A stretch of DNA of 64,000 nt, from assembly GCA_021807675.1 (NCBI GenBank), contig JAKBCR010000001.1, forward strand, positions 59,952 to 123,951, read 5' to 3'. The notes under the pieces are model-generated. The model had not been told where the DNA came from. It worked only from the letters and a program-made list of their open reading frames with translations, and searched no databases. Shown one piece after another: positions 34,219 to 43,761 of this stretch. The stretch comes from Pseudomonadota bacterium. GTDB taxonomy: Bacteria > Pseudomonadota > Gammaproteobacteria > Steroidobacterales > Steroidobacteraceae. Within the stretch, counting starts at the first letter, position 1, and each line of letters opens with the position of its first letter. The translations under genes and the position numbers were made by a program.

Positions 34219-35592
34219 ATGTCGCCGCAGTCCTACAGCAATATCCTGCAGCTGATCGGCCATACGCCGCTCGTCGCCGTCTCCCGCCTCGAGACCGGCC
34301 CGTGCCGGCTCTTTCTCAAGCTCGAGAACCAGAACCCCGGCGGCTCGATCAAGGATCGCGTCGGCCTCTATCTCATCGAGGCCGCCGAGCGCGACGGCCG
34401 GCTGCCTCCCGGCGGTACGCTGATCGAGGCGACGGCGGGCAACACCGGCCTCGGCCTCGCTCTGGTGGCAGCACAGAAAGGCTACCGGCTGCTGCTCGTC
34501 ATTCCCGACAAGATGAGCCAGGAGAAGATCTTCCACCTGAAGGCGATGGGCGCCGAGGTGATGCTCACCCGCTCCGATGTCAGCAAAGGTCACCCGGAAT
34601 ACTACCGTGATGTGGCGGAGCGTCTCGCGCGTGAGACACCCAACTCATTCTTCGTCGATCAGTTCGGCAATCCCGCCAATCCCCGGGCGCACGAGGAGAC
34701 CACCGCGCCGGAGATCTGGAAGCAGATGCAGCATCGCGTCGATGCCGTCGTCTGCGGCGTCGGGACGGGCGGCACGCTTACCGGAATATCACGGTATTTC
34801 GCCCGTGTGGCGCCGCAAGTCGAGGTCGTGTTGGCCGACCCGGCGGGATCGGTGCTCGCCGAGTACGCGAAGACCGGTAAGATGCCGAAGGACCACGGCA
34901 GCTGGCTCGTCGAGGGCATTGGCGGCGACTACGTGCCGCCTGTGGCCGATTTCGCCCGTGTCAGGTCGGCATATACGATTCCCGATGCGGAGTCGTTCAA
35001 GACCTGCCGGGAGCTGCTGGCCAAAGAGGGCATACTCGCGGGGACGTCCACCGGCACACTGCTCGCGGCGGCTCTGCGCTATTGTCGCGAGCAGACGAAG
35101 CCGAAGCGCGTCGTCACGCTGGTCTGCGACAGCGGCAACAAATATCTATCCAAGGTCTACAACGACTACTGGATGCTGGACCAGGGGTTCCTCGAGCGCG
35201 AGCGCCTCGGCGACTTGCGGGATCTCATTGCCCGGCGGCACTGGGAGCGCGCGGCGGTGACGGTGGATGCCTCGGAGCCTGTCATGGCGGCGTACCGCCG
35301 TATGAAGCTCTACGACGTCTCGCAGGTGCCCGTGATGCAGAACGGCCGCATCGTCGGCATCGTCGACGAGGAAGACATCCTTCTCGAGGTGTTCTCGAAC
35401 CCCAAGCATTTCAACGAGCCGGTCACCGCCGCCATGGAAAGCCACCTGGTCACCGTGCCCGTCGATGCTCCGGTGCAACAGCTCATGGAGATCTTCAACC
35501 GCGGCATGGTGGCGATCGTGATGATGAATGGCGAGTTCCAGGGGCTGGTCACCCGTATCGATCTGCTCAATTGGCTGCGCCGCAGAACCTGA
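34219..35592 (+). CDS. cbs: Cystathionine beta-synthase
   Basis: A 457-residue PLP enzyme that condenses serine with homocysteine to cystathionine (reverse transsulfuration). Catalytic part about 1-325: PLP lysine K45 in NPGGSIKDRVG, ATAGNTGLGLA and GVGTGGTLTG. A pair of CBS domains (about 340-457; YDVSQVPVMQNGRIVGIVDEEDIL) closes the chain. The heme-binding N-terminal region of animal CBS is absent. GAGGG precedes the ATG. The next gene, cystathionine gamma-lyase, begins 7 bases after the stop, making a two-step operon from homocysteine to cysteine. Confidence 0.95.
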   Translation: MSPQSYSNILQLIGHTPLVAVSRLETGPCRLFLKLENQNPGGSIKDRVGLYLIEAAERDGRLPPGGTLIEATAGNTGLGLALVAAQKGYRLLLVIPDKMSQEKIFHLKAMGAEVMLTRSDVSKGHPEYYRDVAERLARETPNSFFVDQFGNPANPRAHEETTAPEIWKQMQHRVDAVVCGVGTGGTLTGISRYFARVAPQVEVVLADPAGSVLAEYAKTGKMPKDHGSWLVEGIGGDYVPPVADFARVRSAYTIPDAESFKTCRELLAKEGILAGTSTGTLLAAALRYCREQTKPKRVVTLVCDSGNKYLSKVYNDYWMLDQGFLERERLGDLRDLIARRHWERAAVTVDASEPVMAAYRRMKLYDVSQVPVMQNGRIVGIVDEEDILLEVFSNPKHFNEPVTAAMESHLVTVPVDAPVQQLMEIFNRGMVAIVMMNGEFQGLVTRIDLLNWLRRRT

Positions 35593-35599
35593 GGGTCCG

Positions 35600-36760
35600 A
35601 TGACCGACAAGCAACTTCGTTTCGCCACCCGAGCCGTTCATGGGGGCCAGCGGCCCGATCCCCTGACCGGCGCCGTGATGCCCCCGATCTACGCCACCTC
35701 GACGTATGTGCAATCGAGCCCGGGCGTGCACAAGGGCTATGATTATTCGCGTACTCGCAACCCTACGCGCGATGCGCTGCAGGCCGCGCTCCGCAACCTC
35801 GAGGGCGGCGGCTCGGCGCTCGCGTTCGCGAGCGGAATGGCGGCCAGCTCCACCGTGCTGGAGCTGCTCGATGCCGGCTCGCACATCATTGCCATGCACG
35901 ACCTTTATGGCGGCACCTACCGGCTGCTCGAGAACGTGCGCAAGCGCTCGGCCGGGCACGAGATCTCGTTCGTCGACCTGACCCGGCCGGAAGCGCTGGA
36001 GGGGGCGATTCGACCCAATACCCGCCTCGTGTGGGTGGAGACGCCCACCAACCCCCTGCTGAAGCTCGTCGATCTGGCGGCAGTGGCCGAGATCGCCCGC
36101 CGAAAGGGACTGATCAGCGTGTGCGACAACACTTTTGCCACTCCTTTCGTGCAGCGGCCGCTCGAGCATGGCTTCGACATCGTCGTGCACTCGACCACGA
36201 AGTACCTCAACGGCCACTCGGATTGCCTCGGCGGCGCGGCCGTCGTGCGCGCGGACAGCCCCCTGGCGGAGCGGCTCGCGTACCTGCAGAACGCGCTCGG
36301 GAGTGTCCCGGGGCCGTTCGACTCCTTTCTGACTCTGCGCGGCATCAAGACCCTCGCGCTGCGGATGGAGCGGCACTGCGCCAACGCGCTCGCCGTCGCG
36401 CAGTTCCTGGAATGTCACCCGAAACTCGCCCGTGTGCACTATCCGGGACTACCGAGCCATCCCCAACATGCTCTCGCGCGCCGGCAGATGACGGGCGGCT
36501 ACGGCGGGATCGTGACCGCCGTGTTGAAAGGACCTCTCGAGGAGGCGCGGCGCATGCTCGAGCGCTGCCATCTGTTCTCCCTGGCGGAAAGCCTGGGTGG
36601 CGTCGAGAGCCTGATCGAGCATCCGGCGCTCATGACTCATGCGTCCCTACCCCCCGCCATGCGCGCCTCGCTCGGCATCGGCGATGGGCTCATCCGTCTC
36701 TCGGTTGGCATCGAGGACGTGGGGGACCTCATCGAGGAGCTGAAGGAGGCCCTGGGCTGA
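35600..36760 (+). CDS. Cystathionine gamma-lyase
   Basis: A 386-residue Cys/Met-metabolism PLP enzyme. The PLP lysine is K201 in HSTTKYLNGHSD; other family motifs are YSRTRNPTRDALQ, FASGMAAS and VETPTNPLLK. Cystathionine gamma-lyase (releasing cysteine and 2-oxobutanoate) is preferred over gamma-synthase or beta-lyase because it directly follows the cbs gene, with its GAGGG binding site overlapping the cbs stop. The 2-oxobutanoate produced can feed isoleucine synthesis through the acetolactate synthase at 11.9-14.4 kb. Motif evidence alone would not separate the paralogues. Confidence 0.92.
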   Translation: MTDKQLRFATRAVHGGQRPDPLTGAVMPPIYATSTYVQSSPGVHKGYDYSRTRNPTRDALQAALRNLEGGGSALAFASGMAASSTVLELLDAGSHIIAMHDLYGGTYRLLENVRKRSAGHEISFVDLTRPEALEGAIRPNTRLVWVETPTNPLLKLVDLAAVAEIARRKGLISVCDNTFATPFVQRPLEHGFDIVVHSTTKYLNGHSDCLGGAAVVRADSPLAERLAYLQNALGSVPGPFDSFLTLRGIKTLALRMERHCANALAVAQFLECHPKLARVHYPGLPSHPQHALARRQMTGGYGGIVTAVLKGPLEEARRMLERCHLFSLAESLGGVESLIEHPALMTHASLPPAMRASLGIGDGLIRLSVGIEDVGDLIEELKEALG

Positions 36761-36773
36761 TCCAGCTCGAGAC

Positions 36774-38102
36774 TCAGGGGCCCCGGGCAAGGTGCCGGCT
36801 CGCCTCCATGGCGGCTCGCGCTCCGCTGCGCAGCGCACCGGTGACGGTGGCGGCTTCGCCTGTCGTGTCCGTCGCCTCGCCAGCGAAGAAGAGCGTGCCG
36901 TCGAGCGGTGCTGCCAGCGTCTCGCGGGCATGACCGCCGCCCACCGCAACGTAGCTGTATGCGCCGCATGCCAAAGGGTCACGGCTCCAATTGTGGAGAT
37001 GGGCGGACTGCATCTCGGCGTGCACGTCGGCTCCCGGGAAGACCGTGCCGATACAGTCCATCGCCTCCCGGACGATCTTTTCCTCGGACGACTCACAGAG
37101 CCGCGCGGCGGCGGGCCCTCCGACCCAGGCGGTGAGCAAGGGGGCACGAACCGGCAGCGCCGTCCAGAGCGTCGGAAAGAGACTGCCGGACGCGTGGAAG
37201 AATGCGGCGTCGGCGTAACGACCGCCGTCCCGCTCTTCCCAGAACGGCCGCCGGAAGCGCAGCATGACTTTCAGCACAGAGCCGCAGATCAGGCGCTCGA
37301 GCGCCGGTTGCTTCGAGTCGAGCGCGGGCATGAACCGAATCGCGCCGGGCGCGTCCGCGGGAGCCTGCAGCACCCCGACCGGAACGGTGACGATGGCGCT
37401 GCGCGCGCGCATTCGGCAAGGTCTCCCCAGCCACCTGGCCTCGGCCTCCACCGAGCCCCTGCTCCAGTGAAGGGCGGTCACGAGGGTCCCGAGGCGCACG
37501 TGAACGCGGGTCCGGTCGAGCGCGGCGGAGAGCGCCTGCAGGGCGGTGTGATAACCTCTCGAGGGCCGCGACTGCGAGGAATCCAACATGCCGCCCGAGC
37601 GCCATTCCTCTGCGATGGAGTGGAGGCTGACGAGCCGCGGATCGGCGGCATCGAAGCCGGACGCGAAGGATCGTGCCAGTGCTTTGGCCTCCTCGGAAAG
37701 CCCGCGGGCGGCGCCGCCTGTCAGAAAACTCTCCAGCGACGCATCGGGCTTGGAGAGAACATCGGCGGACTCGAAAGCCGCCCGCACTTGCCCCAGCAGG
37801 CTGTCCGCGCGGCGCTGGAGCCTGCCGTGGATCAGTGACCAATGCTCCCCCGACGCGTCGACCGCGGCGGCACCCACCTGGGCCAGCATCTCGGGCGTTT
37901 CCGGCGAATCGCCGTGAATGAATTCCGCGCCGAGCTCCATCGGGGCGGTGAGCCCGGGCTCGAGCCGCGTCCAGATGCGGCCTCCGATGCGATCGCGGGC
38001 ATCGAGGAGGAGCACGGTGTGGCCGGACCGGCCGAGGGCGGCCGCGGCCGCGAGGCCCGCGGCTCCGGCGCCGATCACGATGACATCCTGGCGATCCGCC
38101 AT
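36774..38102 (-). CDS. Flavin-containing amine oxidase
   Basis: A 442-residue MAO/polyamine-oxidase-like flavoprotein. The FAD loop is VIVIGAGAAGLAAAAALG, followed by DARDRIGGRIWT. LGAEFIHG and the C-terminal GTLFFAGEATDTTGEAATVTGAL complete the family pattern. It oxidises a primary or secondary amine to the aldehyde with H2O2; the substrate is not evident. No signal peptide is seen. The start at 38102 has GGAG upstream; an ATG at 38126 is possible. It is convergent with the CGL gene (13 bases between ends) and lies downstream of ndh on the same strand. Confidence 0.88.
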   Translation of the reverse strand: MADRQDVIVIGAGAAGLAAAAALGRSGHTVLLLDARDRIGGRIWTRLEPGLTAPMELGAEFIHGDSPETPEMLAQVGAAAVDASGEHWSLIHGRLQRRADSLLGQVRAAFESADVLSKPDASLESFLTGGAARGLSEEAKALARSFASGFDAADPRLVSLHSIAEEWRSGGMLDSSQSRPSRGYHTALQALSAALDRTRVHVRLGTLVTALHWSRGSVEAEARWLGRPCRMRARSAIVTVPVGVLQAPADAPGAIRFMPALDSKQPALERLICGSVLKVMLRFRRPFWEERDGGRYADAAFFHASGSLFPTLWTALPVRAPLLTAWVGGPAAARLCESSEEKIVREAMDCIGTVFPGADVHAEMQSAHLHNWSRDPLACGAYSYVAVGGGHARETLAAPLDGTLFFAGEATDTTGEAATVTGALRSGARAAMEASRHLARGP

Positions 38103-38214
38103 GGCTTGCGCTCCGACCTGGCTCATTGGGGAAGTAAATAATGCGCGGGCGGCGATGACAGCTCCAGGATCTGCGGGAGCATCCATCGGGCAGCGGGCGC
38201 GCCGCTGTGGACGC

Positions 38215-39468
38215 TCAGCGCTTCGGGGACTCTCCCGCCGCGATGATGATGCGCGCCCCGCGCCGGTAGCTCCAGTAGGCTTCCGCCCAGTCTATGAGCA
38301 CGACCAGCCGGTTGCGAAAGCCGATCAGGAAATAGACGTGAGCCGTGAGCCAGACCCACCAGGCGAGGAGTCCCGAGAGACGAATGCGACCGAAGTCGGC
38401 GACCGCGGCCATACGGCCGATGGTCGCGAGGGAACCGCGAGCCCGATAGCGAAATGGAGCCAACTCCCGGCCCGCGTGCAATGCCATTATCGCTCTCGCC
38501 GCGTGCCGCCCCATCTGCTTCGCAGCCGGAGCGATCGCCGGCACCGCGGCGACGTCCCGCGGGACGGCAAGGTCGCCGACGACGAAGATCTCGGGATGAC
38601 CGGCGAGGTTGAGGCATGCGGTGACAGGCACGCGGCCGGCGCGATCGACAGGCACCCCGAGCGTCGCCCCCAGCGGCGAAGCGGCCACTCCCGCGGCCCA
38701 CAGCACCGTTCGCGCCGCAATCCGCTGGCCGCCGATCGACACGCCACGCTCGTCCACGTCCGTGACCGGGTGGCCCGTGCGCACGAGGACACCGAGGCGC
38801 TCGAGTTGGTGTCGGGCCTTGGCGGAGAGGGACGGGGGGAATGCCGGCAGGACATGCGCGCCTGCCTCTACCAACAGCACTCTCGCCGCAGCCGGATCGA
38901 TGCGACGGAACTCTCGCTTCAAGGTGTGGCGCGAGATCTCCGCGAGCGTACCGGCCAGCTCCACCCCGGTGGCTCCGGCTCCGACGATGAGAAAGGTGAG
39001 CCATTCGGCCTGCTCGATGGGATCGTCCGTAGCCTCGGCCCGCTCGAAGGCAGTCAGGATCCGGGCTCTGATGCGCAACGCATCCTCGAGGGTCTTCAAG
39101 CCCGGCGCATACCGCGCCCAGGCCTCATGGCCGAAATACGCGTGGGTGCTTCCAGTTGCGACAACAAGGTAGTCATAGGGATGCGAAACCCCATCGATAT
39201 CGATGGTCCTGCCCTTGATGTCGATGCAGCGCACCTCTCCCAGTATTACCGTCGCATTGCGTTGCATGCGCAGGATGTGCCGCAGCGGAGCCGCAATGGA
39301 CGGTGCCGCGAGACCGGCGGTTGCGACCTGGTAAAGAAGCGGCTGAAACGTATGGTGATTGACACGGTCGACCAGCAGAACATCGACCGCGGTCGAGCGC
39401 AGGGTGTGGACCGCGGCGAGTCCCCCGAAGCCGCCGCCGACGACGATGACTCTTGGCCGGTGCTGCAT
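38215..39468 (-). CDS. ndh: NADH:quinone oxidoreductase type II (NDH-2)
   Basis: A 417-residue single-subunit, non-proton-pumping NADH dehydrogenase. FAD loop VVGGGFGGLAAVHTL; quinone-site motif FQPLLYQVATAGL; second Rossmann loop IVGAGATGVELAGTLAE; IFVVGDLA near the FAD ribityl. The C-terminal hydrophobic stretch (LLAWWVWLTAHVYFLIGF) is the usual membrane anchor of this group. It passes electrons from NADH to ubiquinone at the inner membrane face. The amine oxidase gene follows 112 bases downstream. Confidence 0.94.
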   Translation of the reverse strand: MQHRPRVIVVGGGFGGLAAVHTLRSTAVDVLLVDRVNHHTFQPLLYQVATAGLAAPSIAAPLRHILRMQRNATVILGEVRCIDIKGRTIDIDGVSHPYDYLVVATGSTHAYFGHEAWARYAPGLKTLEDALRIRARILTAFERAEATDDPIEQAEWLTFLIVGAGATGVELAGTLAEISRHTLKREFRRIDPAAARVLLVEAGAHVLPAFPPSLSAKARHQLERLGVLVRTGHPVTDVDERGVSIGGQRIAARTVLWAAGVAASPLGATLGVPVDRAGRVPVTACLNLAGHPEIFVVGDLAVPRDVAAVPAIAPAAKQMGRHAARAIMALHAGRELAPFRYRARGSLATIGRMAAVADFGRIRLSGLLAWWVWLTAHVYFLIGFRNRLVVLIDWAEAYWSYRRGARIIIAAGESPKR

Positions 39469-39552
39469 CGCGATTTCCAGGCGAAGGCCGAAGCGCTTCG
39501 CCGGGAATCTTACGCCTGCGCCGGGCGCGCTGCATGCAGCCGCGCTCCGCGA

Positions 39553-39747
39553 TCAGCACTGGCGCAGCAGCGCATCATCCTCCGCCTCGCCATTCCAATC
39601 GGTCGCGATCCCCTCGGGCTCTTCATCACCGGGAACCTCGATCCGCTCGTTGGCCCCGAGATCGCGAGTCCAATCGGTCGAAGGCTCGAAGGCGTTGAAT
39701 ACAGGCTCTGTTCGCATCCGCGGCTGCCATGGCGTGTGCGTGCTCAT
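39553..39747 (-). CDS. Possible small acidic protein (64 aa)
   Basis: A 64-residue open frame with a GGAG site 7-8 bases before the ATG. It is acidic (many Asp/Glu in EPSTDWTRDLGANERIEVPG and after) and low in hydrophobics, unlike the Arg-rich chance frames of this genome. I recognise no family. It sits between ndh and the divergent cardiolipin synthase gene. Confidence 0.45.
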   Translation of the reverse strand: MSTHTPWQPRMRTEPVFNAFEPSTDWTRDLGANERIEVPGDEEPEGIATDWNGEAEDDALLRQC

Positions 39748-39889
39748 GATCGAGACTCCATGGTAGTAGTTGCTCTTTGCTCCTGGACGAGTGTTCATCC
39801 GAGCGCGCACGAAGAACATACGCACATGCCGCAGAGAGGCGCGGCAGACGATAATGGACGCATGCCGAAGAACCGTGACCGGGTAGGCC

Positions 39890-41293
39890 ATGCCTCGGGA
39901 CCCTGAGGCCATCGGGACGATCCTGCTCATCGCCCTCACGGCGCTCTGTGCGGTGTCGGGCGCCATGCACGCGCTTCTGACCAAGCCCGATCCGCGCAGC
40001 GCGCTCGGCTGGATCGTCACGTGCTGGCTGCTGCCCATTGCCGGACCGGTGCTCTATGTGCTGTTCGGCGTCAACCGGGTCCGTACGCGAGCCAGGCAAC
40101 TTCGCGTCCGCCCGCAGTCCATTGGTGGCCCGGAGGAAGGCCAGCCTCCGGAGGATTTTGCGATACAGCTGACGCGCATCGGGGACGCGGTGACACGGCG
40201 CCCGACGCTGGGCGGCAACGATGTGGTGCGGCTGGAAAACGGCGAGAACGCCTTTCCGGTCATGTTGGCCGCGATTGCAGGCGCGCGTCGCTCGATCTGG
40301 TTGTCGACCTACATCTTCGAAACGGATCCGGTCGGACGGGATTTCATTGCGGCGCTCGCCGCGGCTGCCGCGAGGGGCGTGCAGGTCCGCGTGCTGGTGG
40401 ACGGCATCGGCGAGTGGTACAGCTGGCCGCGTGCCGTCAGCCTGTTGCGGCGCAGCGGAGTGCGCGCCGCTCGATTCCTGCCGCCGCGGCTCGCGCCGCC
40501 GGTCCTGTCCCTCAACCTGCGCAATCACCGCAAGCTCCTCATCGTCGACGGCGAAACCGGTTTCGCGGGTGGGATGAACATCGGCGGCAGGGAGGTCGGC
40601 AAGGCCCACCATCGGCGCATGGCGGACCTGCACTTCCGGCTCCGCGGACCGGTGGTGGCTCAGCTCGCGGAATGCTTCGCCGCCGACTGGGTCTTCGCCA
40701 CCGGCGAATCACTGAACCCGCCGCCGCGCGGAGAACACCTCGGCAAGAGCGCCTGCCGTGTCATCACCGAGGGTCCGGACGAAGACAACGACAAGCTGCT
40801 GTTCGTGATTCTCGGGGCCATCTCGGTCGCGCACCGGCAGGTGCTCATCATGACTCCCTACTTCATCCCGCCTCCGGAGCTGACCGCGGCCCTGCAGACG
40901 GCTGCCCTGCGCGGTGTCGAGGTATGTCTGGTGCTGCCCGCACGCAGCAATCTGCGCTACGTGGACTGGGCCACACGGCGTTGGCTGCCGGCGCTTCTCG
41001 ACCGGGGCGTGCGCGTCTTTCTGCAGCCCCCGCCGTTCTCGCACACCAAGCTCATCGTCATCGACGGAAGCTACGCGCAGATCGGCTCGGCCAACCTCGA
41101 TCCGAGGAGCCTGCGATTGAATTTCGAGATTGCCGTCGAACTCTACGATGCGAATGTGTCTACGGAGCTCGCGGCCTACATTCTTTCCGCCCGCGATCAC
41201 GCCTGGCAGATTTCCGCGCGGGAGTCCTGGATGCAGGGCGTGGCGGCCCGTGTTCGCGACAGCCTCTGCTGGCTGTTCTCACCCTACCTGTAG
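39890..41293 (+). CDS. cls: Cardiolipin synthase (phospholipase D type)
   Basis: A 467-residue membrane enzyme joining two phosphatidylglycerols to cardiolipin and glycerol. Two N-terminal membrane helices (about 8-30 and 38-62; PLDNc motif with LPIAGPVLYVLFG) precede two PLD catalytic domains with HKD motifs: NHRKLLIVDG (about 212-221) and SHTKLIVIDG (about 384-393), the second followed by IGSANLDPRSL. Length matches ClsA. The stop overlaps the end of the convergent histidine kinase by 10 bases. Confidence 0.94.
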   Translation: MPRDPEAIGTILLIALTALCAVSGAMHALLTKPDPRSALGWIVTCWLLPIAGPVLYVLFGVNRVRTRARQLRVRPQSIGGPEEGQPPEDFAIQLTRIGDAVTRRPTLGGNDVVRLENGENAFPVMLAAIAGARRSIWLSTYIFETDPVGRDFIAALAAAAARGVQVRVLVDGIGEWYSWPRAVSLLRRSGVRAARFLPPRLAPPVLSLNLRNHRKLLIVDGETGFAGGMNIGGREVGKAHHRRMADLHFRLRGPVVAQLAECFAADWVFATGESLNPPPRGEHLGKSACRVITEGPDEDNDKLLFVILGAISVAHRQVLIMTPYFIPPPELTAALQTAALRGVEVCLVLPARSNLRYVDWATRRWLPALLDRGVRVFLQPPPFSHTKLIVIDGSYAQIGSANLDPRSLRLNFEIAVELYDANVSTELAAYILSARDHAWQISARESWMQGVAARVRDSLCWLFSPYL

Positions 41294-42822
41294 CGGCGCT
41301 GTCCGGATCCCGGGCTTCGCTCGATGAGCGCGCCGATCAGGCGCAGCAGCTCGTCGGCCCGGATGGGCTTGCTGGCGACTCGCAGGCGCTCATCGGGCTC
41401 GAGGTTGCGGAGCGTCGATGAGGTGTCGCCGCTCACGAGCACGGCGCCGAGGCTCTCGCCCGCCAGCTTGCGTACCGCCGCGATCACGTCGATGCCCGTC
41501 TCGCCCTTCTGCAGGTGATAGTCCGCGATGACGAGATCGATGTTGATCCCGCGGCGGGCTTCGTGGATCGCCTCGGCGAGCGAGGCGGCGCGCGCCACCT
41601 CGAATCCTTCCACCTCGAGCAGCATGGCCGTGGCGTTCCTGACGCCCGCATCGTCGTCGACGAGCAGAATGCGCGCGGTGGCGGGCATTGCCGGCGGCCG
41701 CGACACGGAGTCGGCCACGCGTCCGATGTCGTCCGACCGGGCGGCCGCGGGCAGCTCGAGGGAAAAGGTCGAGCCGGCGCCGACCTCCGAGCGCACCTCG
41801 AGCTTCAATCCGAGGAGCTTCACGAGGCGCTGCACGATGGCGAGGCCGAGCCCGTAACCCTCGCGGGTGGTGTTGCTGGCGACCCCGACCTGAAAAAACT
41901 CATCGTAAATGTAGGGCAACTGATCGGCGGGGATGCCGACGCCCGTGTCCGCCACTTCCAGGCGGATGCCCGCGGCCGCTCGCGCGGCGCGCAGCTCGAC
42001 CCGGCCCCGGCTCGTGTACTTGATGGCATTGGAGACGAGGTTGCGCAGAATTTGTCCGACGAGGGACGCATCGGAATGGGCGGAGGGAGCGGCCGCCTCG
42101 ATGCGCAGCTCCAGGCCTTTGCTGGCGGCGAGGCTGGTGAACTCGTTGCGCATCTCTTCGAAAAGGGCCGCGACGGCGAAGTCGGCCGGATCCGGCCGGA
42201 TGGCGCCCGATTCGAGCTTGCTGATGTCGAGCAGCGCATTGGTGAGGCGCGACATCGCCTCGATCGCCTGTCCCTGCTGGAGCACGGCTTCGGCGGCGAT
42301 CGGGTTGCGCACGGTCCGCCGCATCGTCCCGTTCAGCAGGGAAAGCGTCTGCAGTGGCTGGCGCAGATCATGGCTCGCCGTGGCGAGAAACCGGCTCTTG
42401 GCGAGATTGGCTCGATCGGCGGCTTCCCTTGCGTGGCGCAGCTCCGTCTGGATGCGCTTGCGCTCGGTAGCATCCCGGATGGAGGCGGCAATGAGCAGCC
42501 GGGCGCCCTCGCGGATCGGACTCAGGCTGATCTCGACGGGAAGCTCCCTGCCATCCTTGTGCAGCGCGAGCAGCTCGAGATCCAGACCCATCGGACGGGT
42601 ATGGGCATTGCGGTTGTAGTCACTGCGATGAGCCGGGTGGCCCTTCCTGAAGCGCTCGGGCATCAGGCGCTCCATCGGCTGTCCCACGACCTCCTCGGGA
42701 AGATAACCGGTGAGCGTCGTGATCTGGCGGTTGGCGAAGAGCACCACCCCTCCGGCATCGACGATCACAACCGCGTCGGGCGCGGATTCGAGGACTTTGC
42801 CGAGCAGTTCGGGTGAGAGCAT
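41284..42822 (-). CDS. PAS hybrid histidine kinase with C-terminal receiver
   Basis: A 512-residue soluble kinase. A PAS domain (about 8-120; VVIVDAGGVVLFANRQITTLTGY, KDGRELPVEISLSP) precedes a HisKA (SHDLRQPLQTLSLL, phospho-His in SHD), HATPase_c (NLVSNAIKY, DTGVGIPADQL, GYGLGLAIV) and a receiver (about 388-500; LLVDDDAGVRNA, VIADYHL, ASKPI). The HDLRQPLQ-type H-box is typical of NahK/RpfC-like hybrid kinases. Its PAS region is closely similar to the fragment at 58.3-58.5 kb, so that fragment may derive from a paralogue. It lies 69 bases downstream of the FixL-like kinase on the same strand and may be in its operon. Confidence 0.92.
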   Translation of the reverse strand: MLSPELLGKVLESAPDAVVIVDAGGVVLFANRQITTLTGYLPEEVVGQPMERLMPERFRKGHPAHRSDYNRNAHTRPMGLDLELLALHKDGRELPVEISLSPIREGARLLIAASIRDATERKRIQTELRHAREAADRANLAKSRFLATASHDLRQPLQTLSLLNGTMRRTVRNPIAAEAVLQQGQAIEAMSRLTNALLDISKLESGAIRPDPADFAVAALFEEMRNEFTSLAASKGLELRIEAAAPSAHSDASLVGQILRNLVSNAIKYTSRGRVELRAARAAAGIRLEVADTGVGIPADQLPYIYDEFFQVGVASNTTREGYGLGLAIVQRLVKLLGLKLEVRSEVGAGSTFSLELPAAARSDDIGRVADSVSRPPAMPATARILLVDDDAGVRNATAMLLEVEGFEVARAASLAEAIHEARRGINIDLVIADYHLQKGETGIDVIAAVRKLAGESLGAVLVSGDTSSTLRNLEPDERLRVASKPIRADELLRLIGALIERSPGSGQRRYR

Positions 42823-42891
42823 TCGGGGCGGCGGGCGGCTATGACGCGCATCATACGCGTGGCCCAGATGAAGCCGAAGAGAGAGCGACCG

Positions 42892-43689
42892 TCACCCGGC
42901 CCCGGTCTCCGGCGGCAGCCGGATATAGAAGCATGCTCCCCGCGGCTGGTTGGGCCGGTGGCTGAGCGAGCCTTCGTGGGCGCGTACCACCGTGTTGCTG
43001 ATGGCGAGGCCGAGGCCCGTGCCGTCGGGCTTCGTGGAGAAGAAGGGATCGAATAGCCGCTCGAGCGCCTGGGGCGAGAGGCCAGGCCCGTTGTCGCGGA
43101 TCGCGATCTCGATCTGACCGTCCGCGGAAAGCCCCGTGCCGAGGAACAGCTCCCGCGCCTCCGAGGCGGTTTGCGACTGCGCTTCGAGCCCGTTGCGGAC
43201 GAGGTTCACGATTACGTGCTGAAGCTGCGCGGCGTCGATCAGGACCGGCGGCAGCACGGAGGCGAGGTCGAGCTTCAGGGACGCCTGGTGACAGTGAGCA
43301 TCGGCGGTGAGCAGGTCCCGGATTTCCTCGATCACGGCGTTGATGTCGGCACGCTCCCGCCGCATGGGTTGCGAGCGGGCGAGGCTGCGCAGGCGGCGCA
43401 GAATATCCCCGGCCCGCACCGCCTGGGCGGCAATCTCCCGCAGGGCGGTATGGATGTCGTCCAGATTCGCCGCGGGGCGGGCGAGCAGCCGGTCGCAGGC
43501 CTGGGCGTAGTTGGCGATCGCGGTCAAGGGCTGGTTGAGCTCATGCGCGACGCCGGCGGCCATCTCGCCGATGGTGGCAAGTCGGGAGACCTGCAGCATG
43601 CGCCCATGAAGGGCGCCCGTGGGTCTGGCGGCCGGTTCCTCGGGCGCCATGCCCGACGGCGAAGTTTGCGTGGTTTGAGCGGAAGGCAT
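42892..43689 (-). CDS. FixL-like histidine kinase core without a sensor domain
   Basis: A 265-residue kinase with H-box ATIGEMAAGVAHELNQPLTAI, typical of FixL/TodS-class kinases, and HATPase motifs NLVRNGLEA, DNGPGLSPQALERLFDPFF and GTGLGLAIS. Only about 30 residues precede the H-box, so no PAS or heme domain is encoded in this gene. A partner may supply sensing, or the gene is a truncated FixL. The likely cognate regulator is the FixJ-like protein at 47433-48059, because both genes share the exact 13-base motif upstream. The hybrid PAS kinase follows. Confidence 0.9.
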   Translation of the reverse strand: MPSAQTTQTSPSGMAPEEPAARPTGALHGRMLQVSRLATIGEMAAGVAHELNQPLTAIANYAQACDRLLARPAANLDDIHTALREIAAQAVRAGDILRRLRSLARSQPMRRERADINAVIEEIRDLLTADAHCHQASLKLDLASVLPPVLIDAAQLQHVIVNLVRNGLEAQSQTASEARELFLGTGLSADGQIEIAIRDNGPGLSPQALERLFDPFFSTKPDGTGLGLAISNTVVRAHEGSLSHRPNQPRGACFYIRLPPETGAG

Positions 43690-43748
43690 GCGGGCTACAT
43701 TTGGACGTTAGATAGGAAAAGTATCCACCCTCGCGGCAGCTCCGTCTG

Positions 43749-43761
43749 TAGGTATGTTCCG
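43749..43761. promoter_or_regulatory. FixJ-type box upstream of the FixL-like kinase
   Basis: TAGGTATGTTCCG, 60-72 bases before the kinase start, identical to 48159-48171. The position and resemblance to FixJ-family operators suggest autoregulation by the FixJ-like protein. Confidence 0.5.

Noticed and set aside
42500..42700. Heme-binding PAS domain in the hybrid kinase
   Set aside because: A His in RFRKGHPAH falls near the FixL heme ligand in a rough alignment, but this motif is common in non-heme PAS domains and the other heme-pocket residues are not evident.
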